39,943 nucleotides of DNA from an uncultured Eubacteriales bacterium (GTDB lineage Bacteria > Bacillota > Clostridia > Oscillospirales > Acutalibacteraceae): positions 1-39,943 of the forward strand of contig ONCR01000020.1 of assembly GCA_900316345.1 (NCBI GenBank), written 5' to 3'. Below the pieces are notes generated by a model. It ran no database searches, was not told where the DNA came from, and was given only the letters and a program-made list of their open reading frames with translations. The position numbers and the translations under genes were made by a program. Of the stretch, positions 1 through 6,928 are shown one piece after another. Positions within the stretch are counted from its first letter, which is position 1, and each line of letters starts with the position of its first letter.

Positions 1-266
1 AAACCGTCATATCTAATCAAATCGGCAGAAGCGGTACATCAATCGGAGCAAACATTCACGAAGCTAATTACGCTCAAGGCAAAAAAGACTTCATTTCAAA
101 ACTTGAAATTGCGTTAAAAGAAGCAAATGAAACAGGCTATTGGTTACAATTACTGTATCGCACTGAATACATTGACGAAACAACCTATAAGTCGTTAAGT
201 GAACAGTGCGCTTCCATTCGGGTTATGTTAATAGCCTCCTGCAAAACCGCTAAAAGCAATATGTGA
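1..266 (+). CDS. Four-helix bundle protein (S23 / 23S rRNA intervening-sequence protein family), 5' truncated by the window edge
   Basis: The open frame enters from the left edge (first full codon at position 3) and stops with TGA at 264-266, giving 87 C-terminal residues. The segment reading IGRSGTSIGANIHEAN, followed by DFISKLEIALKEANETGYWL, is the conserved core of the small four-helix bundle family (TIGR02436, related to 23S rRNA intervening-sequence proteins and diversity-generating-retroelement Avd proteins). Members are about 115-130 residues, so roughly 30-40 N-terminal residues lie outside the window. The molecular role of stand-alone members is not established. A hairpin with a T-rich tail follows at 323. 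No reverse transcriptase or variable repeat is visible inside the window. Confidence 0.82.
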   Translation, partial: TVISNQIGRSGTSIGANIHEANYAQGKKDFISKLEIALKEANETGYWLQLLYRTEYIDETTYKSLSEQCASIRVMLIASCKTAKSNM

Positions 267-322
267 TACAACGAACCCCCCCTTGATTTCAAGGTGCTTT
301 TGCTATATAGGCAGAAAAGTAA

Positions 323-363
323 AAGGGCAATTTGGCTGAAAATAGCCATTTTGCCCTTCTTTT
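323..363 (+). terminator. Rho-independent terminator after the four-helix bundle gene
   Basis: AAGGGCAA at 323-330 pairs with TTGCCCTT at 351-358. An inner TGGCT/AGCCA stem closes a GAAAAT loop, with a short T/T internal mismatch between the two helices. The right arm runs directly into CTTTTT, the U-tract expected of an intrinsic terminator. Confidence 0.8.
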
Positions 364-388
364 TATATGCTCCGTGAAAATCAACGGC

Positions 389-589
389 TTAGTCTATTCT
401 ATCACATGTGAAATCGATTGTTTTGTAATCACTTGAATAATGATAAAAATACAGATGTTCGCTATCTGCTTCAACTCGCCAGTATTCTTTTCCATCTTCA
501 TCGCTTTTAATAAAAACATCTCCATTATTATCGCAAACGAGTGTAAAATACTCTGCCGTTGCTAAAATTGAATTTGGACAGCGACACAT
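389..589 (-). pseudogene. Hypothetical acidic ORF, probably the 3' part of a broken gene
   Basis: This frame encodes up to 66 residues. From about residue 13 on it looks protein-like: acidic and aromatic, with DNNGDVFIKSDEDGKEYW and repeated Tyr/His near the end. The first residues overlap, on the opposite strand, codons that match an XRE-regulator tail, so both cannot be ancestral coding sequence. No ribosome site is visible upstream of the ATG at 589. I read it as a 3' fragment whose start was replaced by a rearrangement at about 555-570. I do not recognise the family. A short intact gene is possible but less likely. Confidence 0.3.
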
Positions 590-659
590 TTACCCTGATG
601 AAATCAAACTGATAAAAGAAATTTTAAATGTTTCTTATGATGAGTTATTTGATATTTAG
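558..659 (+). pseudogene. C-terminal remnant of an XRE-family HTH regulator
   Basis: Reading from 558 to the TAG at 657-659 gives 33 residues containing AKIEFGQRHIYPDEIK and LNVSYDELFDI. This matches the last helix of Cro/C1-type regulators, which typically read 'IE.G.R.P....L..I...L.VS.DELF'. In-frame sequence further upstream is Ser/Thr-rich and not HTH-like, and there is no start codon, so only the tail survives. It abuts the minus-strand fragment at 389-589. Confidence 0.5.
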
Positions 660-743
660 TAATTGCAGATAATATGCACCCCCAAATAAAAACTGCAACC
701 CCCTGAAAAAGGTTGCATTGTATCATTTCATTATACCTTTACC

Positions 744-781
744 AATAATACCGAACCGTCACCCGACGGTTCGGTATTATT
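744..781. repeat. 17-bp perfect inverted repeat (hairpin)
   Basis: The arm AATAATACCGAACCGTC (744-760) is followed by the four-base loop ACCC (761-764) and an exact reverse complement (765-781). The 17 paired bases make it a stable hairpin. No T-run follows on either strand, so it is not a textbook intrinsic terminator. Position between accessory debris and the promoter at 840 suggests an insulating hairpin or the relic of a mobile-element end. Confidence 0.75.
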
Positions 782-839
782 ACTGAAAGGGGACTTGAAC
801 CTAATCCCTATGCTTGCCTTAAGTTATTATATTATTTAA

Positions 840-868
840 TTGAACAATCCGCTTATGTATGATATACT
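840..868 (+). promoter_or_regulatory. Sigma-A-type promoter of the 7TM/kinase/regulator operon
   Basis: TTGAAC (840-845) and TATACT (863-868) are separated by exactly 17 bases. The -10 lies 22 bases upstream of the ATG at 891, which is preceded by the ribosome site GGTGAGG at 882-888. Both hexamers are one mismatch or less from consensus in their key positions. Confidence 0.7.
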
Positions 869-890
869 TAACTAAAAAGGCGGTGAGGCA

Positions 891-2564
891 ATGAAGAAAA
901 CTAAAGTTCAGCTTTTCGGAAACTTCGGCATAGCTATGCTCTTGGTTGCTTTTGCCGTTGCCTGCCGCTATATAATTATGACCGCCGAAGGATTGAGCCC
1001 TTTTGCGGATAAGCTGCTTAATTATATCCGTATATTTATTTATATAGGTATGCTCTCCGTCTGGGGCGTTTCGGTAAGCAGGCGCGTAATTCAAAAATCC
1101 GTAAGAAGAATGCTTATCGTTATTTCCGCCGTAATGGTTTTGTGGCTTGTTGTTCGCGAATTCCGCTTTCGCTACGTAATTTCGCCCGAAGCGATTAGGC
1201 TTTTGTGGTATGCCTATTATATACCGCTTCTTGTAATACCGCTTCTTGCGCTGTTTATTGCCGTATGTGCGGGTAAGGGCGACGATTATATTTTGCCAAA
1301 GCCTATTTGGGCTTTCTGCATTCCTACGGGCGCATTGCTCGCCCTCGTTTTAACTAACGATATTCATCAGTTTGCCTTTCACCTTAATAGCTCAGCGCCC
1401 CGAAGCGATGTTGATTACGGATACGGATGGCTGTATTATGCAATTACGGTATGGGTTTACTTTTGTTCGCTGCTCGCCTTTGCAATAATGCTTAAAAAAT
1501 TCAGGCTCCCCAAGAGCCGGCGCAACAAATGGATGCCCCTGCTACCCGTCGCCTTTGCTATAATCTACGGGGTTCTTTATGCCGCAAGAGCACCTTTTAT
1601 TATCAATTACGTCGGCGATATTACAGTAGTGTTTTGCCTTGTTTTTGCCGGCTTTTTTGAAATTTGCATTGAAAGCGGCCTTATCCAGTCAAACAGCGGC
1701 TACTCATACCTTTTTACCTCTTCAAAAAATATACCCGTTCAGATTCTTGACAATAGCCTAAACGTGCGCTATGCGGCCTCCGCAAGCGAAAAAATTGAAG
1801 TTGAAAACATTAAAAAGGCCCTTAAAAGCCCTGTAATACTAAATGACGGAAAGCGCCTTCACGCAATGCCCGTCAGAGGCGGCTACGCTGTTTGGACGGA
1901 GGATATTTCCGAGCTGCTTAACGTCCGCGAAATCTTAACCGAGCGCGGCGAGGAGCTTTCGGAGCGCGCCGAATTTCTTAAGCTTGAATATAAAAAGGAG
2001 GAGGAGCACCGAACCGTTGCAGAGCAGAACAGGCTTTATGACCTTCTTCAAAGAAAAACCCAGTCACAGCTTGATATGCTCGATTCTTACGTTCAAAAAT
2101 ACCGCTTTGCCGAAAGCGAGGGCGAAAAGCAGCGCCTTCTTGCCCAAATCGTAATTCTCGGCACTTTTATAAAACGCCGTAAAAACTTTGTTCTTACAAT
2201 GGAAAACGCCGCTTCTTTTCCGGAAGCCCTGCTTCAAAGCGCGATTGCCGAAAGCTTTTCCGCCCTTTCACAACTTAATATCAGGGGAAGCTATTTTGTT
2301 TATACCGGAAGGGAAGAGATTTCCGGGGAAATACTTTCCCTTGCTTACGATTTTTTTGAGGACGTAATTGAAGCTGTATTTGACAGCGCAAGGTATATCA
2401 ACTTCCGCTTTTGCGAGGTTAACGGGAAAATAAGAATAAGCATTTTAACCGATTTTGAGGGCGATTTTTCACCCTTGCTTTTGAAATACCCGAGCCTCGT
2501 TACCGTGTTTGATGACGGAACTCAGTTTATACTTGAGCCGAAGGGAGGGGATAATAATGAATGA
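891..2564 (+). CDS. 7TM-sensor membrane protein with degenerate histidine-kinase-like C-terminus
   Basis: The protein has 557 residues. About seven hydrophobic helices fill residues 10-260, in the manner of the 'histidine kinase N-terminal 7TM' sensor module. A short PAS-like stretch follows near 275-345, then a Glu/Arg-rich coiled coil (about 355-400) with EQNRLYDLLQRKTQSQ, resembling the dimerisation helices of these proteins. The last 120 residues resemble a GHKL fold but lack recognisable N, G1 and G2 boxes, so catalysis is unlikely. The stop overlaps the start of the next gene by 8 bases, implying translational coupling to a kinase and a response regulator. I infer a membrane signal receptor working with that pair. 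The ligand is unknown. Confidence 0.72.
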   Translation: MKKTKVQLFGNFGIAMLLVAFAVACRYIIMTAEGLSPFADKLLNYIRIFIYIGMLSVWGVSVSRRVIQKSVRRMLIVISAVMVLWLVVREFRFRYVISPEAIRLLWYAYYIPLLVIPLLALFIAVCAGKGDDYILPKPIWAFCIPTGALLALVLTNDIHQFAFHLNSSAPRSDVDYGYGWLYYAITVWVYFCSLLAFAIMLKKFRLPKSRRNKWMPLLPVAFAIIYGVLYAARAPFIINYVGDITVVFCLVFAGFFEICIESGLIQSNSGYSYLFTSSKNIPVQILDNSLNVRYAASASEKIEVENIKKALKSPVILNDGKRLHAMPVRGGYAVWTEDISELLNVREILTERGEELSERAEFLKLEYKKEEEHRTVAEQNRLYDLLQRKTQSQLDMLDSYVQKYRFAESEGEKQRLLAQIVILGTFIKRRKNFVLTMENAASFPEALLQSAIAESFSALSQLNIRGSYFVYTGREEISGEILSLAYDFFEDVIEAVFDSARYINFRFCEVNGKIRISILTDFEGDFSPLLLKYPSLVTVFDDGTQFILEPKGGDNNE

Positions 2565-3759
2565 CGTTAACTCCCTTATTGCATTATCGGGCTTGCTTTT
2601 TGTAGCAGTTTTAAGCGTATTTCTTCTTGCTGTTTATAAGTATTTAACAACGGGCAAATTTAAAAACTGCATTGCGGATTCGGTAATTTTTATCCTGCTT
2701 GTTTTTATTGCCTCCTATGTTTCGGGAGCAACAATTAGTAAGGCTTCTTACAGCAATAGCGTATCCGAAATAAGCCTGATAGCTTTAAGCCTTGCCTTTA
2801 TTGTTTATTCGGTTATATCCTTTTTCTACTGCAGACGCAAAAATAAAAACAGCCTTTCGCCTTTTTCGGTTAAGGAGGCGCTTGATAATCTAAATTCGGG
2901 AATCTGCTTTTCGGATGAAACGGGGCGCATCGTTTTGATTAACCACGCTATGTCATCGCTTATGTCCGCTGTTTTAAAAACAAATCCCCAAACTCAGCCG
3001 GAGATAAGCTCTGCGCTTGCCTCTCTTGAATCGTCGGGCAACGGAATATATGCCTTTCCTGACGGCAGCGTATGGCTTGTTAATATTTCAAGCCTTGACG
3101 GATATACTCAGACCGCCGCGCGTAATGTTACCGAACTCGTTGCCGCTAACGTTCAGCTTGAAAGGGAAAACGAACGGCTTAAAAAAACCAATGAAGAAAT
3201 GCAGATTATGCTTGAACGCCTTGCCGACAGAATCCGCGAGCAGGAAACGCTTAACCTTAAAATGCAGATTCATAACGATATAGGCTCAAGCTTAATTGCA
3301 ATAACAAATATTATGAACGGCAAAACAAACGAGCCGCTTGATGAACAGCTTCGTCTTCTTCAAAACGCGGTAGGCTATTTTTCAAACGAGTTTGAAAAGA
3401 GGCAGGAATCCGTGGAAGAAGTCAGAAAAAACGCCAAAAAAATGGGCGTTCGCCTGGTCGTTACGGGAGCACTTCCCGAAAGCAGCGCGCAATGCGAGCT
3501 TATTGCCCTTGCCGCTATGGAGTGCGTAACCAACTGCGTTAAGCACGCCGGCGGAAACGAGGTTTACGCCGTTATTGACGGGCGGTTTGTAAGTTTTACA
3601 AATAACGGCGAAGCGCCGAAGAAAGAAATAACCGAGGGCGGCGGACTTACCTCCCTGCGAAAACGCATTGAAAACGCAGGCGGAGCAATGAAAACAAGCT
3701 CAGCGCCCGTATTCACCTTAACTCTTGAATTACCCGAAACGGAGAATCGGTATGATTAA
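2557..3759 (+). CDS. Membrane sensor histidine kinase (PAS + HisKA_3-like + HATPase_c)
   Basis: The protein has 400 residues. Start ATG 2557 is chosen because AGGGAGGGG lies just upstream and the gene overlaps its predecessor by 8 bases. Three to four hydrophobic helices occupy residues 5-100. A PAS-like segment (about 110-190) contains LNSGICFSDETGRIVLINHA. A coiled coil (195-235) leads to a dimerisation box with MQIHNDIGSSLIAI, whose His is the likely autophosphorylation site. The N box reads ECVTNCVKHAGG and the C-terminal GHKL end reads GGLTSLRKRIENAGG. This arrangement is that of DesK/NarX-type kinases partnered with NarL-type regulators, matching the next gene. The kinase should phosphorylate the product of 3752-4381. 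Confidence 0.85.
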   Translation: MNDVNSLIALSGLLFVAVLSVFLLAVYKYLTTGKFKNCIADSVIFILLVFIASYVSGATISKASYSNSVSEISLIALSLAFIVYSVISFFYCRRKNKNSLSPFSVKEALDNLNSGICFSDETGRIVLINHAMSSLMSAVLKTNPQTQPEISSALASLESSGNGIYAFPDGSVWLVNISSLDGYTQTAARNVTELVAANVQLERENERLKKTNEEMQIMLERLADRIREQETLNLKMQIHNDIGSSLIAITNIMNGKTNEPLDEQLRLLQNAVGYFSNEFEKRQESVEEVRKNAKKMGVRLVVTGALPESSAQCELIALAAMECVTNCVKHAGGNEVYAVIDGRFVSFTNNGEAPKKEITEGGGLTSLRKRIENAGGAMKTSSAPVFTLTLELPETENRYD

Positions 3760-4381
3760 AACAGTTATTGTTGAAGATAATACGTATATGCAAAACCACC
3801 TGGTAAATATGCTCAACGAAGAGGACGGCTTTGAGGTTATCGGGGTTTTTAAGGACTCCTTTGAAGCCGAAAGCTTTTGTAAATCAAACAGCGTTGACCT
3901 CGTTTTAATGGACGTTCAAACAAAGCATAACCATTCGGGCCTTTCCTCTGCCTTGCATATTAAAAACGATAAAAAAACGAAGGTTGTAATCGTTACTTCG
4001 CTTATTGACCCCGACGTGCTTTCAAAAGCAAGGCAGGGCGCGGCTGACAGCCTTTGGTATAAGGACCACGGCGAAAGCGAGCTTATTGACGTAATCAAAA
4101 GAACGATTGACGGCGAAAGGGTTTTCCCCGATACCTCGCCCGCTGTTGAGCTAAACGAGATGTTTTCGTCCGATATTTCACCCCGTCAGCTTATAATTCT
4201 TCGCCGCTTCGTTCAGGGCTTAACCTATGAGGAAATAGCCGAGGAACTCGGCATAAGCAAAAACGGTGTTCGATGGAATCTTGACCAGATTGTTGAAAAG
4301 GGCGGATTTAACAATAAACACGAGCTTCTCGCCGCCGTAATAGAAAACAAATTAATCGTTACAACACTTAAGGACGAATAG
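3752..4381 (+). CDS. NarL/LuxR-type response regulator
   Basis: The protein has 209 residues. ATG 3752 is used; it overlaps the kinase stop by 8 bases and the mature REC fold starts at once with MIKTVIVEDN. Residues 1-125 form the receiver: acidic pair E8/D9, phosphoacceptor D54 in LVLMDVQ, the Thr/Ser of VIVTS, and the conserved Lys in the segment WYKDHGE. Residues about 145-205 form a LuxR-type helix-turn-helix (ISPRQLIILRRFVQGLTYEE, then ELGISKNGVRWNLDQI). It is the transcriptional output of the upstream kinase and probably autoregulates the operon. Target genes cannot be deduced here. Confidence 0.9.
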   Translation: MIKTVIVEDNTYMQNHLVNMLNEEDGFEVIGVFKDSFEAESFCKSNSVDLVLMDVQTKHNHSGLSSALHIKNDKKTKVVIVTSLIDPDVLSKARQGAADSLWYKDHGESELIDVIKRTIDGERVFPDTSPAVELNEMFSSDISPRQLIILRRFVQGLTYEEIAEELGISKNGVRWNLDQIVEKGGFNNKHELLAAVIENKLIVTTLKDE

Positions 4382-4389
4382 CTTATAGT

Positions 4390-4429
4390 AAATAAAAATC
4401 ACTAGCACTTGTGTTAGTGATTTTTATTT
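4390..4429 (+). terminator. Intrinsic terminator of the two-component operon
   Basis: AAATAAAAATCACTA (4390-4404) pairs perfectly with 4415-4429. The intervening GCACTTGTGT can extend the helix. The right arm ends in TTTTTATTTG. It lies 9 bases after the response-regulator stop. Confidence 0.88.
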
Positions 4430-4491
4430 GTTTATAATTTATAATATTATTGAAAGACTATACCTTTTATTCAAAATTAAGGAGGTTTAAT

Positions 4492-6877
4492 ATGAAAAAG
4501 GTACTCTCATTATTCCTGTCTCTTGTAATGCTTTTAAGCGTTACGGCAGGTATGACGTTCAGCGCTCAGGCTGTGCCGATGACAAAGGATGTTTATCTTA
4601 CCGTTACGGCTCCTTCCTCGGGCAGTGAAACTGACAAAAATGAAAACGTAACCGATTCAAACGGCGGTACCGTTTTGCGCGTTATGTGGTTCGACCTGAA
4701 TGTGTCGGACTGGCAGACGATAGGTGTGAGCGATACATTTATCGCAGGTCATAAATACCGCGTTACCGTTAAGGTTAAGGCGCCCGCCGGCTATATTTAT
4801 GACGATAAATACGGCGCTACCAACGGTTATGTTAACGGCGCAAAGGGAACTGTTTTCAAGTTCAGCAACGACGCCGACGATGAAATTGAGGTTCAGTACG
4901 ATTTCGGTGCCTGTCCTCAGAACTATGTTCCCGATACGGTTCTTTTCACGGGAAGAATTTACAGCGGTCAGCCGATTGACCAAAATACCTACGGCTTAAA
5001 CTATACGTCTATTGAGGGCTTCCAGCTTACTGCAGTAAGAAGAAACGGCCAGAATATTGACATCGGTTCCGTTGCAACCTACGGTAGCTACGGCGTCAGC
5101 ATGATTCTTACCGCTAAACCCGGCTATGCTTTCACAACTAAGCACACTATCAGAATTGATAATAAAAAGTTCAATCCCTATCTTGTAAGTAACGACGGTA
5201 AGTACGCTTTCGTAAATGCCGACGGTATAGAAATTGCATGCCCGCACGCTGCGGCTACAGGCGAATGGCAGAAGGATTACGACTATCATTGGAAAACCTG
5301 CGATATGTGCGGTGAGGAAGTACAGAAGTCTGCTCACACCTATGACTCGGGCGTTGATAAGGGGAACTACATCCTTTATACCTGTTCGGTTTGCGGTTCA
5401 ACGAAATCAATCGCTACAGCAGATACCGAAGTATCATTGCTTAGAATGGATGACATTCCTTGTATAGTAGGAAATGTTGTAATGGGTCTCGGATTTAAAG
5501 GTAGCGATAGAGAAAAAGCAACAATTACAACAACATGGTATAAAGGTTCGGTAGGCGGAACAGCTTTACCCGCAGGAACAAAATTTGAAGCGGGTCAGAC
5601 TTATTATGCAGTGCTTGATATAAATGCAAAAGAGCATTATTATTTCAATACGCCTTACGGTCCTTCAATTCAATCATCTTACGCTGATGACATTCTTCCG
5701 GTAAGCACGGATGTTACTGCCCGTCACGTAACGGCAACTTATACCTATACCTGTGTCGGCGCTCAGCCAACAACCGTAACCCTTCCCGAAGTTAGACTCG
5801 GACTCACAATAGGCGATGTTCTTGATGGTATCGGCTATCAGTTTAACGGCAGTGAAACTGATATTTCGGTTACTTTCTATTATACCAGCACGAATTTTTA
5901 CGCCTTCCAGAGAAGCGGCGGAACATGGTCGCTCGCAGGCGGCGGAGATGTAAATGCTGCCCGCGCTACTGCAATAGAAGCAAGTTCGGATTACAAACTT
6001 ATCATTATAAATAATGCTTATTCATATGTTGCCAAAAAGGATGTTACCGTTATCAATGAATTCGGCGCTGATTACATCATTAATGCAGACAGTAAAATAA
6101 GCAGCATAACAGCAACTTATAAAACGCCTTCAAGATACATTTCAACTGTAAGCTTAAGCGGCATCGTTCCTCCTGTCGGCGGACAGTATGCTAAAACCGA
6201 TTTCGCAGTAGACAATGAATTCGGCGTAAAGAAAGTGGCGTTAAGCTGGGATGCAGACAGCGCGTTTGAATGCGGAAAAGAATATACTGCTACCGCGGTT
6301 GTTCAGGCAACAGACGGCTATGCATTTTTATCAGCAGCTTATGCAACCGTCAACTCCCGAACACACCTATAATCCCGATGATGCGGTTGTTGTTGCACCT
6401 ACCTGTACAACAGCGGGCACTTCAACCTGCAAGTGTGTTTTCTGCGGAGAAGTAAAAACCGAAAGCATTAAAGCTACCGGCCATACATATATCAGTAAAA
6501 TCACAAAGGCTCCTACTTTCAAAAAAGCAGGCGTTATGACCTATACCTGCGTTCAGGGCGACGACAGCTACACCGAAAAAATAGCAAAGCTCGCCGGAAC
6601 AAAGGTAACCAAGGTTAAGGCGGCCAAGAAAAAGCTTACCGTTACTCTTAAGAAAAACCTTAAGGTTGACGGTTACCAGATTCAGTATTCAACAAACAAG
6701 AAGTTTAAAAAAGCAAAGACCGTTAAAATTAATAAGGCTAAAACGGTTAAAAAGGTAATCAAGAAGCTTAAGAGCGGAAAGAAATATTATATCCGCGTTC
6801 GCGCATTCAAGAAGATTAACGGCAAGGTTCAATACAGCAAGTGGGCTAAATATAAGAAGGCCGTTAAGGTTAAATAA
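4492..6877 (+). pseudogene. Secreted multi-module surface protein with a frame break near 6350
   Basis: ATG 4492 follows AAGGAGGTTTAAT and encodes a signal peptide (KKVLSLFLSLVMLLSVTAG, cleaved after about AQA). The first frame runs to TAA at 6370-6372. It comprises several roughly 100-residue beta-rich repeats ending in motifs such as GYAF, plus a Cys/His module (HWKTCDMCGEEV, YTCSVCG). The second frame, +1 relative, resumes at about 6351 with TPEHTYNPDD and carries another Cys module, a GHTY segment and a very Lys-rich fibronectin-III-like C-terminus ending at 6877. Both halves belong to one architecture common in gut Clostridia. The last repeat stops right after AYATVN, shorter than the earlier ones, so a deletion of tens of bases is likelier than a single-base slip. 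Likely role is cell-surface adhesion or cell-wall association. Confidence 0.72.
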
Positions 6878-6885
6878 TCATCTAT

Positions 6886-6928
6886 AAAAATATAAGGGAG
6901 GGTATCCGATACCCTCCCTTATATTTTT
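6886..6928. terminator. Bidirectional terminator between convergent genes
   Basis: AAAAATATAAGGGAGGGTATC (21 bases, split here as AAAAATATAAGGGAGG plus GTATC) at 6886-6906 is the exact reverse complement of 6908-6928, with one base between the arms. A-run and T-run flanks give U-tracts in both directions. It serves the surface-protein gene on the plus strand and the YhgE gene on the minus strand, whose stop codon overlaps the right arm. Confidence 0.9.

Noticed and set aside
1-266. Diversity-generating retroelement, because the first protein resembles Avd
   Set aside because: No reverse transcriptase, template repeat or variable repeat is seen in the window. Stand-alone four-helix bundle proteins are common.
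790-830. Minus-strand GGTTCAAGTCCCC resembles a tRNA T-arm, possibly an attachment-site remnant
   Set aside because: The T-stem has mismatches, and no acceptor, D or anticodon arm can be folded around it. It remains only a weak hint of an integration scar.
819-1094. 91-residue minus-strand ORF overlapping the 7TM gene start
   Set aside because: It overlaps the promoter and first codons of a well-supported gene, has no ribosome site, and shows no family signal.
4433-4445. Tandem TATAAT hexamers upstream of the surface-protein gene
   Set aside because: No acceptable -35 is found at 16-18 bases from either, and the region is simply AT-rich. A promoter is likely here but cannot be placed.
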